From Rhodospirillales bacterium (lineage in GTDB: Bacteria; Pseudomonadota; Alphaproteobacteria; UBA8366; JADFVY01): a stretch of DNA of 43,687 bases. Both the position numbers and the translations under genes were made by a program. Below are positions 17,091-25,788 of this stretch, piece by piece. Position 1 is the stretch's first letter. Each line of letters starts with the position of its first letter. The notes below the pieces were generated by a model, which saw only the letters and a list, made by a program, of their open reading frames with translations, was not told the origin of the DNA and did not search any database. The DNA is taken from contig CP070634.1 in the NCBI GenBank assembly GCA_020356105.1, positions 1,922,733-1,966,419 on the forward strand. Direction: 5' to 3'.

Positions 17091-18185
17091 ATGAACGACA
17101 CCAGCGAGCCGATTGTCCGGTTCATCGACGTCCAGAAGAGCTATGATGGCGAGGTTCTGGTCGTGAAGAACCTGAACCTCGATATTGCGCGCGGCGAATT
17201 CCTGACGATGTTGGGGCCGTCCGGCTCCGGCAAGACGACCTGCCTGATGATGCTTGCCGGCTTCGAACCGGCGACGCATGGCGAGATCTTGCTGAGCGGG
17301 CGCCCGATCAACAACGTTCCGCCGTACAAGCGCGGGATCGGCATGGTGTTCCAGAATTACGCCCTGTTTCCCCACATGTCGGTCTGGGAAAACCTCGCCT
17401 TCCCGCTCGAGGTCCGGCGCATGGACAAGGCGGAGGTGAAGCGGCGCATCACGCGCGCGCTGGAGATGGTGCGGCTGCCCGAGATGGCAGGGCGCAGGCC
17501 GGGGCAGCTGTCCGGCGGGCAACAGCAGCGGGTGGCGGTGGCGCGCGCACTCGTCTTTGACCCCGATCTCGTACTGATGGACGAGCCGCTCGGCGCTCTG
17601 GACAAGAACCTGCGCGAAGAGATGCAGTACGAGATCAAGCACATTCATGAAAGCCTTGGGGTCTCGGTCGTTTATGTCACCCATGACCAGGCCGAGGCGC
17701 TGACCATGTCGAACCGCATTGCGGTGTTCAACGACGGGATCGTCCAGCAGCTTTCGTCTCCGGACGAGCTGTACGAGCGCCCGCAGAACGCCTTCGTTGC
17801 CCAGTTTATCGGTGAGAACAATCGCCTGCTCGGCACCGTCAAGGAGATCAACGGCGATAGTTGCACCGTCGAGGTCGACGGCAGCGGGATCGTGCAGGCC
17901 CTGCCCGTCAACATATCGGGCAATGGCGAACGCACGACCCTGTCGCTGCGGCCCGAGCGCGTCACCATCAACCCGCCGGAAGGCACGGTGCCGAATGTGT
18001 TCGACGGGACCGTCGAGGAGCTGATCTACCTCGGCGATCATATCCGGACCCGCGTCAACGTGTGCGGCCACGACGATTTCATCGTCAAGGTACCGAATGC
18101 ATCGGGGCACGCGGCACTGGCGGAAAAGGCGACAGTGAAGGTCGGATGGGCAACGGAGGATTGCAGGGCGCTTGACGCCAGCTAG
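17091..18185 (+). CDS. potA: Polyamine (spermidine/putrescine-type) ABC transporter ATP-binding protein
   Basis: ATPase of a polyamine-type importer, 364 residues. Walker A is GPSGSGKTT, the Q-loop GMVFQNYALFPHMSV, the signature LSGGQQQRVAVARAL, Walker B LVLMDEPLGALD, and the switch His lies in YVTHDQAEAL. A C-terminal TOBE-type domain (about 240-355; TLSLRPERV) is typical of PotA and other MalK-like subunits. The ATG at 17091 has GAGGG just upstream; an in-frame start at 17043 would add 16 residues without a ribosome site. First gene of a potA-D-B-C order. Confidence 0.9.
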   Translation: MNDTSEPIVRFIDVQKSYDGEVLVVKNLNLDIARGEFLTMLGPSGSGKTTCLMMLAGFEPATHGEILLSGRPINNVPPYKRGIGMVFQNYALFPHMSVWENLAFPLEVRRMDKAEVKRRITRALEMVRLPEMAGRRPGQLSGGQQQRVAVARALVFDPDLVLMDEPLGALDKNLREEMQYEIKHIHESLGVSVVYVTHDQAEALTMSNRIAVFNDGIVQQLSSPDELYERPQNAFVAQFIGENNRLLGTVKEINGDSCTVEVDGSGIVQALPVNISGNGERTTLSLRPERVTINPPEGTVPNVFDGTVEELIYLGDHIRTRVNVCGHDDFIVKVPNASGHAALAEKATVKVGWATEDCRALDAS

Positions 18186-18298
18186 CTGGAATGGTCGGCG
18201 GCGTTCCGAGGCGGACGCTGGATCGCGGACCATTCCGGAATGTCAGCAGTCGGCCAAGCCGGCAAAACGAAAACCGCAGAAAAGGGAGTTCTAGTAAC

Positions 18299-19384
18299 AT
18301 GAGGGTGATTTTGAAATCGGCGCTACTGGCCGCAGCGGGCTCACTGGCTGTCTCGGTAGCGGCGCAGGCGCAAGACCTCACCGTTGTCTCGTGGGGTGGC
18401 GCTTACACCAAGAGCCAGATCGAGGCCTATCACAAGCCCTACGCCAAGAAGGCCGGCGTTACGATCAATTCCGAGGATTACAATGGCGGTCTTGCGGAGA
18501 TCAAGGCGCAGGTCGAGTCCGGAAACGTCGTCTGGGATCTCGTCGACCTCGAACTGTCCGATGTCGTGCTCGGTTGCGACGAGGGCCTGTTGGAGCCGAT
18601 CGATGCGTCCGTCCTGCCGCCGGCGCCGGACGGCACGCCGGCAGCCAAGGATTTCTTGCCGGGCACCATTCACGAATGCGGTATCGCGACGATCATTTGG
18701 TCCACGGTGTACGCTTACGACAAGACCAAATTCCCGGGTGGCGGGCCGAAGACCATGGCCGATTTCTTCGATACCAAGCAGTTCCCCGGCAAGCGGGCGA
18801 TGCGCAAGGGTCCGAAACCTAATCTCGAGTTCGCGCTGGTCGCAGATGGCGTCCCGGCCGACCAGGTCTACGATGTGCTGTCGACGCCTGAAGGTGTAGA
18901 TCGCGCCTTCGCCATGCTCGACCGCATCAAGGACGATGTCCTGTGGTGGGAGGCCGGCGCCCAGCCGCCGCAGATGCTGGCCGATGGCGAGGTGGTCATG
19001 GCGACGGCCTATAACGGCCGTATCTTCAACGCCGTCGCCACGGAGGGCAAGCCGTTCGAGATCGTCTGGGACGGCCAGGTCTGGGATCTCGATCTCTGGG
19101 GCATTCCGAAAGGGGCCAAGAACAAGAAGGCGGCGCTGGAGTTCATCAAATTCTCGACGGACACGCAGCGCCTGGCCGACCAGGCGGCCTGGATCTCCTA
19201 CGGTCCGGCGCGCGCCTCGTCGATCCCGCTGATCGGCAAGCATGCCGAGGCGGGAATCCCGATGGGCCCGCATATGCCGACGGCACCGGCCAACTTCAAG
19301 AATGCCATCCAGAACGATTTCGCCTGGTGGGCGGATCATCAGGACGAGTTGAACGAGCGGTTCGCTGCCTGGCTGGCACAGTGA
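18299..19384 (+). CDS. potD: Polyamine-type ABC transporter substrate-binding protein
   Basis: Periplasmic binding protein of 361 residues. The signal peptide (MRVILKSALLAAAGSLAVSV, cleavage after AQAQ) is followed by DLTVVSWGGAYTKSQIEAYHKPY, the usual start of PotD/PotF-like proteins. LWGIPKGAKNKKAALEFIKF is the family C-terminal hallmark. AAAGGGAG lies about 11 bases before the ATG. The ligand is inferred from family and context as putrescine or spermidine; close relatives bind other cationic or small organic compounds. It is followed by a strong hairpin with a T-rich tail before potB. Confidence 0.88.
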   Translation: MRVILKSALLAAAGSLAVSVAAQAQDLTVVSWGGAYTKSQIEAYHKPYAKKAGVTINSEDYNGGLAEIKAQVESGNVVWDLVDLELSDVVLGCDEGLLEPIDASVLPPAPDGTPAAKDFLPGTIHECGIATIIWSTVYAYDKTKFPGGGPKTMADFFDTKQFPGKRAMRKGPKPNLEFALVADGVPADQVYDVLSTPEGVDRAFAMLDRIKDDVLWWEAGAQPPQMLADGEVVMATAYNGRIFNAVATEGKPFEIVWDGQVWDLDLWGIPKGAKNKKAALEFIKFSTDTQRLADQAAWISYGPARASSIPLIGKHAEAGIPMGPHMPTAPANFKNAIQNDFAWWADHQDELNERFAAWLAQ

Positions 19385-19391
19385 TGCAATT

Positions 19392-19436
19392 GCCGGAGGG
19401 AGGGGCAGACTCCCGCTCCCTCCGGCTTACTTTTTG
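19392..19436 (+). terminator. Hairpin with T-rich tail between potD and potB
   Basis: GCCGGAGGGAG (19392-19402) pairs exactly with CTCCCTCCGGC (19416-19426); TTACTTTTTGTT follows. It lies 8 bases after the potD stop. The shape is that of an intrinsic terminator, but the downstream permease genes have no obvious promoter of their own, so partial termination is likely, leaving potD mRNA in excess over potBC (inference). Confidence 0.75.
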
Positions 19437-19494
19437 TTGCTTTCGGTTTGATTTGATTCAGTTCGCATGAGGGAGCCGACCGGTAGCGATTGGC

Positions 19495-20763
19495 ATGGCT
19501 GAAGCGACTGCGGGAAAAATCGTTCTGACGACGGCGGACGGCGTGCCGCTGAAACGCAAGTTGCGCCAGACTCAGCAGCTGATGAAGCGTCGCGCCTTCA
19601 CTCTGGTGCTGCCGCTGCTCGCTTTCATCGGCATTACTTTTGTCTGGCCAATCGCCCTGATGGTCTATCGCGGCATCGACAATCCGGTCCTTAGCGAGTT
19701 CATGCCCAATGCCGCCGAGGCCGTGCTGGACTGGGACAGTTCGCAAAGTGAATTGCCGCCGGAGGAGGTTTTCGCGATCGTCGCGCGGGACCTCGTGCAG
19801 GCGCGAAAAGACAAGACGGTTGGCAAGGTCGCAACACGCCTCAACTATGAGCTTCCGGGCTCCCGCTCGCTGATCACGTCGAGCGCGCGTAAGCTGTCCC
19901 GGGTCGAGGACGGCCCCTGGATGGAGGCGATGCTAAAGGCCGACAGCGACTGGGGTAAGCGCGAGACCTGGGCGGCATTGCAGCGCATTGCACCCCGTTA
20001 TACCGGCAGCTTTTACCTCGCGGCGCTCGATATGACATACGATGAGAACGGCGCGATCGTCAGTCAGCCAGAGAACCGTCAGATCTATGTCACCCTGTTC
20101 GTCCGAACGCTCTGGGTTAGCCTGTTCATTACCTTGGCCTGCGCACTGCTTGCCTACCCGATCTCCTACCTGATGGCGACGCAGCCCTTGCGGATCAGCA
20201 ATCTGCTGATGATCCTGGTGCTGCTGCCGTTCTGGACTTCTCTGCTGGTCCGTACGACGTCGTGGATCGTGCTGCTCCAGACCGAAGGGGTGCTCAATGA
20301 CATCATGGTTGCCCTCGGCCTGATCGGCGACGAGAACCGCATCCAGATGATCTACAACATGACGGGCACTATCGTCGCCATGGTGCACATCCTGTTGCCG
20401 TTCATGGTGCTGCCGCTGTTCAGCGTGATGAAGACGATCTCGCCCAGCTATGTGCGCGCGGCCCAGTCGCTCGGCGCCACGCCGGCGCGCGCTTTCTGGA
20501 AGGTCTATTTTCCGCAGACCGTACCGGGCATTGGCGCGGGGTCGATCCTCGTCTTCATCCTCGCCATCGGCTATTACATCACCCCGGCCCTGGTCGGCGG
20601 GCGCACCGGCCAACTGATCAGTAATTTCATTGCCTTCCACATGCAGAAATCGCTGAATTGGGGGCTCGCGGCAGCGCTCGGCGGAATCCTGCTGTTCGGG
20701 GTCCTCGCGCTGTATTGGCTTTATAACCGGCTAGTCGGCATCGACAACATGAAGCTGGGCTGA
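19495..20763 (+). CDS. potB: Polyamine-type ABC transporter permease PotB, with an enlarged periplasmic region
   Basis: Inner-membrane permease of 422 residues, compared with about 285-320 for typical PotB/PotH. A first membrane segment (FTLVLPLLAFIGITFVWPIALMVY, about 36-59) is followed by some 135 mostly hydrophilic residues before the second segment near residue 200; the usual five further segments then follow. The ATPase-contacting loop reads VRAAQSLGATPARAFWKVYFPQTVPG. The insert probably lies in the periplasm. I recall similarly long permeases in other alphaproteobacterial polyamine-like systems, so it may be a subfamily trait. potC begins 4 bases after the stop. Confidence 0.88.
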   Translation: MAEATAGKIVLTTADGVPLKRKLRQTQQLMKRRAFTLVLPLLAFIGITFVWPIALMVYRGIDNPVLSEFMPNAAEAVLDWDSSQSELPPEEVFAIVARDLVQARKDKTVGKVATRLNYELPGSRSLITSSARKLSRVEDGPWMEAMLKADSDWGKRETWAALQRIAPRYTGSFYLAALDMTYDENGAIVSQPENRQIYVTLFVRTLWVSLFITLACALLAYPISYLMATQPLRISNLLMILVLLPFWTSLLVRTTSWIVLLQTEGVLNDIMVALGLIGDENRIQMIYNMTGTIVAMVHILLPFMVLPLFSVMKTISPSYVRAAQSLGATPARAFWKVYFPQTVPGIGAGSILVFILAIGYYITPALVGGRTGQLISNFIAFHMQKSLNWGLAAALGGILLFGVLALYWLYNRLVGIDNMKLG

Positions 20764-20767
20764 CGTC

Positions 20768-21622
20768 ATGGCCGGACCGCCACCCTACGCGACGCCGCTA
20801 TACCGGTCCTGGTATTACGGGTTCCGCTTTCTCTGTGCCCTGATCTTCCTGTTTCTGATCGCGCCGATCCTGGTGATCATGCCGCTGTCGTTCAATGCGG
20901 AACCGTATTTTACCTTCACCAAGGGAATGCTTAGCCTCGATCCCGATGCCTTCTCCTTGCGCTGGTATGAGGACATCATCAACAACCAGCAATGGCTCCA
21001 TTCGATCAAGAACAGCTTCATCGTCGGCATCGCGTCCACCATTCTCGCGACAACCCTGGGAACCCTCGCCGCTCTTGGCCTCAGCCGGTCCTACCTGCCG
21101 TACCGCGCGGCAATCATGGGCGTTCTGATCTCGCCGATGATCGTACCGCTCATCATCACCGCCGCCGGCATGTACTTCTTCTATTCGGAATTGCGGTTGA
21201 CGCAGACCTATACCGGGCTGATCCTCGCCCATACCGCGTTGGGCACCCCATTCGTCGTGATCACCGTGACAGCGACGCTGGTGGGGTTCGACCACAGTCT
21301 GACCCGCGCAGCCCAGAGTCTCGGCGCCGATCCGGTGCGCACGTTCTTCAAGGTTCAGATGCCGTTGATCCTGCCGGGCGTAATCTCCGGCGCGCTGTTT
21401 GCGTTCGTCACGTCGTTCGACGAGGTCGTGGTGGTGCTGTTCATGGCGGGCTTCGAGCAGCGGACCATTCCGCGGCAGATGTGGGCGGGCATCCGCGAGC
21501 AGATCAGCCCGACGATTCTTGCCGTCGCGACCCTGTTGATCATCTTCTCGATCTGCCTGATGACCGCCCTGGAACTGCTGCGCCGGCGCAATGAACGGCT
21601 GCGCGGCCTGAGCGCGGGCTAG
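20768..21622 (+). CDS. potC: Polyamine-type ABC transporter permease PotC
   Basis: Second permease subunit, 284 residues with six predicted membrane segments. The N terminus (YGFRFLCALIFLFLIAPILVIMPLSF) and the EAA loop TRAAQSLGADPVRTFFKVQMPLILPG match PotC/PotI. FDEVVVVLFMAGFEQRTIPRQMW before the last segment is a strong family marker. It is tightly linked to potB and was almost certainly co-transcribed with it. A 91-base gap separates it from the next gene. Confidence 0.92.
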   Translation: MAGPPPYATPLYRSWYYGFRFLCALIFLFLIAPILVIMPLSFNAEPYFTFTKGMLSLDPDAFSLRWYEDIINNQQWLHSIKNSFIVGIASTILATTLGTLAALGLSRSYLPYRAAIMGVLISPMIVPLIITAAGMYFFYSELRLTQTYTGLILAHTALGTPFVVITVTATLVGFDHSLTRAAQSLGADPVRTFFKVQMPLILPGVISGALFAFVTSFDEVVVVLFMAGFEQRTIPRQMWAGIREQISPTILAVATLLIIFSICLMTALELLRRRNERLRGLSAG

Positions 21623-21713
21623 AATGGAAGAATTGACTGGAAAATCTTAACGCGTTCCCCATATTTGGGTGTAATATTGGTAGATTATTGGGTTTTGCCG
21701 ACGGGGGCGGAAC

Positions 21714-22259
21714 ATGTATCGCGACAACACGCTGATTCCGGCCGAAGCGGTCCGTCTTGCGGCGCTCGGCAGTCTGGTGGAGGGCGAAAAATCCTATGGC
21801 GACCTGGCCCGGGAAATTCGCTTCTTCGTGGCGCGCATCGTCGGCCCGTCGCTTGACCTGCTCGGCTCGTCGCTTGAACTCCTTCGGCTCGAAGGACTGA
21901 TCGCCGCGAGGGACGGTACCGCCGCGACCGATAGCCTGCCGGACGATTCCAAGCTGCACGTCACGGCTGACGGCCGAGTCGCATTCCACGCGCTGATGAC
22001 CTCCAATGTCCGGGGGCTCGCGAGTGATCTCAGCCGTCTCGTTATCGCCCTGAAGATGCGATTCCTGCCGTTGCTGGAAGCCGGTGACCGCCATGAACAG
22101 GCGGAGATTTTGGCGGAGGCGTGCGAGAACGAGTTGGCGCGCTTGAAGGATCTGCGACAGAGCTATGGCGAAGGGTTTCTCGCCGAATGGCTAGATCATG
22201 AGATCGCCGAGGCCACCGAACGTCGTGACTGGTTCACGGCATTGGACCACCGCGTCTAG
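21714..22259 (+). CDS. Hypothetical protein, PadR-like winged-helix/helical architecture
   Basis: I do not recognise this 181-residue protein with certainty. The first 60 residues (AVRLAALGSLVEGEKSYGDLAREIRFFV, then a long helix ending LLRLEGLIAA) look like a winged-helix DNA-binding domain in which LTADGR-like text (HVTADGRVAF) marks the wing. The rest is helical with charged heptads (EQAEILAEACENELARLKDLRQ, then LDHEIAEATERRDWF), like the dimerising C terminus of PadR-family regulators. If so, it could regulate the polyamine operon just upstream, but this is inference. GGGGGCGG precedes the ATG. There is no membrane segment or signal. Confidence 0.55.
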   Translation: MYRDNTLIPAEAVRLAALGSLVEGEKSYGDLAREIRFFVARIVGPSLDLLGSSLELLRLEGLIAARDGTAATDSLPDDSKLHVTADGRVAFHALMTSNVRGLASDLSRLVIALKMRFLPLLEAGDRHEQAEILAEACENELARLKDLRQSYGEGFLAEWLDHEIAEATERRDWFTALDHRV

Positions 22260-22437
22260 CCCGGCAGCATCGCGTTTCCGCAGGGGCGCAGCCCGCGATT
22301 CGGTCACCTCCGTAAAGACGCCATTTGCAGCATCGCTGACCGTCGGAATGGCGCGACGTCAGTGCGCAACTGAAGAGGCGGCCTTCGGAACACAAGCTTG
22401 ATCCCATGCAGGAACGGCAGCGCTTCGGCAAGTCGGG

Positions 22438-22462
22438 GCGGCGACCGAGGCGCCGTCGCCGC
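22438..22462 (-). promoter_or_regulatory. GC hairpin at the 3' end of the SDR gene
   Basis: GCGGCGAC (22438-22445) and GTCGCCGC (22455-22462) pair exactly around a 9-base loop, starting 3 bases after the SDR stop codon on the minus strand. No T-run follows. The remaining bases of 22260-22437 show no gene or clear element. Confidence 0.4.
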
Positions 22463-22464
22463 TC

Positions 22465-23217
22465 TCAATACACGTGCTGTCCTCCTGTGACGAAGACTTC
22501 CGTCCCCGTGACATAGCCGAAGTCCGAACTGACCAGCTGATAGACGCAACCCGCAACTTCTGCCGGCGTCCCCATCCGGTGCATCGGGATGCGGTTGATC
22601 AGAGGTTCGTATTCGTCGCCGATCATCTCCGTTTCGATCTCGCCGGGCGCAACCGCGTTGACGCGGACACCCAGCTGCGCAAATTCCACCGCCATTTCCC
22701 GCGTCAGGGCGGACAGCGCTGCCTTTGACGTCGAGTAAGCCGAGCCGGCAAAGGGATGAATGAAATGGCCGGCGATCGACGTGATGTTGACGATCGCAGC
22801 ACCGCCGTCTTTCGCGCCGCGGCTCAGTGCGGTTGCGAACCCGCGGCTCAGCACCAGGGGCGCAAACAGGTTGAGATCGAAAACCTTGCGCCAGCCTTCG
22901 ATTGATCCGTTGAGACAGCCGAGACGCTCCTTGATCGGCGTTTTGGGCGATATGGCCGCGTTGTTGACAAGCGCGTGCAATGGCGCGTCGCCCAGCACCT
23001 CGTTGGCCGTCTTTACAAATTGATCGACCGAGTCAGCGTCGGCAAGGTCGGTCGGGATATGATGGGTCCAGTTCGGATCGCGTTTGCAGGCCTCGGGCGG
23101 TTCGTCCCGGCTACAGGTGATGATGCGCCAATTCTCGCCCGAAAACCGTTTGACCGTCGCATGGCCGATGCCGCGGCTGGCGCCCGTCAGTATGACCGAT
23201 TTCCTAAAAGTGCTCAT
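22465..23217 (-). CDS. Short-chain dehydrogenase/reductase (SDR) family oxidoreductase
   Basis: NAD(P)-dependent cytoplasmic oxidoreductase of the classical SDR type, 250 residues. The cofactor motif is TGASRGIG (about 11-18), the structural motif NNAAI, the catalytic Ser in NITSIAG and the catalytic pair in YSTSK. The C terminus GTEVFVTGGQHVY matches the usual VDGG ending in position but with TGG. The substrate cannot be told; many such proteins are annotated as FabG-like. It is 31 bases downstream of usp2 on the same strand and may share its transcript. Confidence 0.85.
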   Translation of the reverse strand: MSTFRKSVILTGASRGIGHATVKRFSGENWRIITCSRDEPPEACKRDPNWTHHIPTDLADADSVDQFVKTANEVLGDAPLHALVNNAAISPKTPIKERLGCLNGSIEGWRKVFDLNLFAPLVLSRGFATALSRGAKDGGAAIVNITSIAGHFIHPFAGSAYSTSKAALSALTREMAVEFAQLGVRVNAVAPGEIETEMIGDEYEPLINRIPMHRMGTPAEVAGCVYQLVSSDFGYVTGTEVFVTGGQHVY

Positions 23218-23248
23218 GACCCGGAGTGTACCGCAGCGCGCCGCGCGC

Positions 23249-24115
23249 TCAATGAGTCATCAGTACCGGCATTCCGGCCGCCGCCAGCACCTCGCGCGTG
23301 ACGCCGCCGAACACCAGCTCGCGCAGGCGGCTGTGCGTATAGGCACCCATGACCATGAGGTCGGCGCCCGCCTCTGTCGCCGTCGCCAGGAGGGTCTCGC
23401 CGACCGTCCTGCCACTCTCCGCCTCAATCTCTCGAATCTGCGTGGTGATGCCGTGGCGCGCCAGATATGCCTGTACGGCCGCCGCGTCGGCTTCCGGTGG
23501 CGCCGGCGATCCGACGACGATGACCGATACCGCCGAGGCCTCAACTAGGAACGGCAGCGCAGCGGTCAGGGCGCGGGCCGATTCAAGGCCCCCGTTCCAG
23601 GCCACTGCAACATGGCGGCCAATCACCTCCGCCGCGGGGGCGGCGGCCACCAGGAGCGGCGTCCCGCTCTCGAGTAGGGCGGCCTCAAGCGTTTCGGCGA
23701 CAGTTGTCACGGCGCCCTCGGCCTCGGGCCGGGAGACCACCACCAGGTCGGCGACACGCCCACGGCGTGCGACGCTGGCGTCCGGACGCCCAACCGTCTC
23801 CACCCAGTTGCAGCTCGGTCCCTCGCCTGCCACCTCGGCCAGGGGCAGGCCGGACTTTGCACGCCAGTCGTCGAACGCGGCGCGGACCCGCCGTGACCGC
23901 TCGTCCGCCTGCTGCTCGGCGCTGGTGATCATTTCCTCGATCAGCGCGCCGGACATGCCCTCGCCAATATAGGGGATCATCGTTCGTGGATCGGCCCGCA
24001 CATGCATCACGTCGACATGCGCCGCGAATTCGCGTGCGACCGCGAGCGCTGTAGCCAGTGCCGATTCATCGGAGGTTACGCCGTACAGCGGTGTGAGTAT
24101 GACCTTGAAGCCCAT
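23249..24115 (-). CDS. Universal stress protein, two tandem UspA domains (usp2)
   Basis: 288-residue tandem Usp protein, a distant paralogue of the one at 5753-6580. The first domain begins MGFKVILTPLYG; the second starts around HVAVAWNGGLESARAL. The end reads GAYTHSRLRELVFGGVTREVL: compared with usp1, the second Gly of the G-2X-G nucleotide pattern is Thr, so nucleotide binding may be altered. GGGAG lies 8 bases before the ATG. The upstream region has a one-mismatch FNR box and a good -10. Confidence 0.87.
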   Translation of the reverse strand: MGFKVILTPLYGVTSDESALATALAVAREFAAHVDVMHVRADPRTMIPYIGEGMSGALIEEMITSAEQQADERSRRVRAAFDDWRAKSGLPLAEVAGEGPSCNWVETVGRPDASVARRGRVADLVVVSRPEAEGAVTTVAETLEAALLESGTPLLVAAAPAAEVIGRHVAVAWNGGLESARALTAALPFLVEASAVSVIVVGSPAPPEADAAAVQAYLARHGITTQIREIEAESGRTVGETLLATATEAGADLMVMGAYTHSRLRELVFGGVTREVLAAAGMPVLMTH

Positions 24116-24164
24116 AGCCTATACTCCCTTTTCACAACGGCCATTCGATCGCCGCTTGAGCCTT

Positions 24165-24208
24165 ACTATAGAGGAAACTGCCGCTGCCTGCGCCATGACA
24201 TGCATCAA
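24165..24208 (-). promoter_or_regulatory. Near-consensus FNR box and -10 upstream of usp2
   Basis: On the minus strand TTGATGCATGTCAT (24208-24195) differs from TTGAT-N4-GTCAA only in the last base, and TATAGT (24170-24165) is a five-of-six -10. The -10 is 2 bases further than at hemA; with a 4-base discriminator the box centre would still be at -41.5. The box overlaps the last codons of the gene upstream. Confidence 0.5.
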
Positions 24209-25761
24209 GCGGCGGTCGCCGCGACATCTAGGACGGTACGCATCGAATCCGCGACGGATCCGGGGCTGCCCGAAGCATCGATACGCGACCACGTCATGCG
24301 GCCCCTCTCCCGCCGCGGATGCCGCATCAGGAACTCTTGCGTCGCATCCGAAGCATCGCTCCTGCGCCCGGCAACTCGTGCGATCCTGAGGTCCAGCGGC
24401 GCATGCAGCCAGAAGCCGTGAAAGGGTACCCCGGCATCCCGTGCCACGGCCTCGATCGCATCGCGCTCCGCAGGGTCGGCGTAAACCGCATCCGCGATCA
24501 CGGTAAGCCCCGCTTCCAGGCCGGCCTTCGCCCGTCGGGCGACCTCCGCATAGGTGCGTTCAGTCATTTCCCTTCGATACGCTTCCTGCGCAAGCGGATC
24601 CTCCAACGGGCAGCCAGCCAGATGCTTTCGCGTCACATCGCTGCGCACGATCATCGCCCCCGGCGCGTTACCAAGCCCGGGTGCGACAAGGCCGGCCACG
24701 GTCGATTTGCCGGAGCCCGATTCCCCTCCGATCGCGAGCAGTCGGGGTGAATGCGGTATCAGAAACTCCGTCGCCAGCTTGAGGTATTCGCGTGCCATGG
24801 CGCGCATGCCTTCGGCGTTGGTCGGGTCACGCTGGTAGGTCGCACCGCTGGCTTCCACCTTGGCCCGAATGGCGGCCCGGCAGGACAGGAAGAGCGAGAT
24901 TGCTGGCAGGCCGTCATAATCGCCGGTGCGCTGCAGGTAGCGGTTCAGAATCAGGTTCGCGAAATCCCGCCGCCCGCGGTGCTCGAGATCCATCAGCAGG
25001 AAGGCTAGGTCGTAGAGGACATCCGTACAGGCCAGGCTTTCATCGAACTCGAGGCAGTCGAACAACGTCGGGCGGCCCTCCCACAGAAAGATGTTGCGCA
25101 GGTGCAGATCGCCATGGCAGTGCCGTACGAAGCCGGCTTCGCGGCGTGCATCCAGCAGCGGGGCTTGTCGCCCGAGACTCTCCTCCGAGAGATGCCGCAA
25201 CGTCTCGATGCCCGCCGTCCCGAAAGCCTCCGGCAAGGCCGCCAACTCTGCGACATCATCCTCGATGATCCAGCGCAACGCGGCGCTCCCACCGAGGTCG
25301 GGGCGACGCTCGGCGCCGGCGTGGAATGCAGCGATCTCGTCTGCCAGTTCGACCATGTGCCTGGGCTCGAGCGCCCCGCGCTCAGCCATGCGGTCGAACA
25401 GCAGGTCCTGATCGAACCGTCGCATAACGACCAACCATTCGACCGGCTCGCCCGCGCCGTCCAGCGCCAGGCTGCCGTCGCCAAGCCGGGTAACCGCGCG
25501 ACAGCCGAGATACAACTCCGGCGCGGTGCGGCGGTTGAGCCGCACCTCGGCATCGCAAGCGGCGTGCCGTTTCTCGAGCGTCGAGAAATCAAGAAACGGG
25601 AACCAGACCGCGCGTTTGAGCTTGTAGGCCCGATCGCCTGCCAGAAACACCATCGCGGCATGGGTATCGATCCGCTCCGGCGCAATGCCACCATGCGTCG
25701 CTGGGTCCGCCAGGAAAGCAGCGACGGGACCCTGGTCTTGCATGATCTCGCCCGGTTTCAT
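24205..25761 (-). CDS. Fusion of an APH/fructosamine-kinase-like domain with a P-loop kinase domain
   Basis: 518 residues with two apparent catalytic parts. The N-terminal part (about 30-300) is an aminoglycoside-phosphotransferase-like kinase: YKLKRAVWFPFLD near residue 46, the catalytic loop HGDLHLRN at 216-223 and the metal-binding FDCLEFDE. The C-terminal part (about 340-510) is a P-loop kinase with Walker [11 protein letters not shown] at 345-354. This pairing is known as an uncharacterised bifunctional family; its substrate is unknown and nothing in the sequence points to antibiotic resistance. GGGGGA lies 7 bases before the ATG. It follows the cation transporter gene by 27 bases, probably in one operon with pdxH. 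Confidence 0.85.
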   Translation of the reverse strand: MKPGEIMQDQGPVAAFLADPATHGGIAPERIDTHAAMVFLAGDRAYKLKRAVWFPFLDFSTLEKRHAACDAEVRLNRRTAPELYLGCRAVTRLGDGSLALDGAGEPVEWLVVMRRFDQDLLFDRMAERGALEPRHMVELADEIAAFHAGAERRPDLGGSAALRWIIEDDVAELAALPEAFGTAGIETLRHLSEESLGRQAPLLDARREAGFVRHCHGDLHLRNIFLWEGRPTLFDCLEFDESLACTDVLYDLAFLLMDLEHRGRRDFANLILNRYLQRTGDYDGLPAISLFLSCRAAIRAKVEASGATYQRDPTNAEGMRAMAREYLKLATEFLIPHSPRLLAIGGESGSGKSTVAGLVAPGLGNAPGAMIVRSDVTRKHLAGCPLEDPLAQEAYRREMTERTYAEVARRAKAGLEAGLTVIADAVYADPAERDAIEAVARDAGVPFHGFWLHAPLDLRIARVAGRRSDASDATQEFLMRHPRRERGRMTWSRIDASGSPGSVADSMRTVLDVAATAA

Positions 25762-25788
25762 GCCGCGTTCCCCCGCTACAGCGACGTC

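Noticed and set aside
22260..22464. Possible small gene or tRNA between the PadR-like and SDR genes
   Set aside because: No cloverleaf, no ribosome site with a convincing reading frame; only a GC hairpin at the SDR 3' end.
24205..25761. Aminoglycoside resistance gene
   Set aside because: The kinase fold is shared with many small-molecule kinases; the fusion to a P-loop kinase and the operon context argue against a resistance role.
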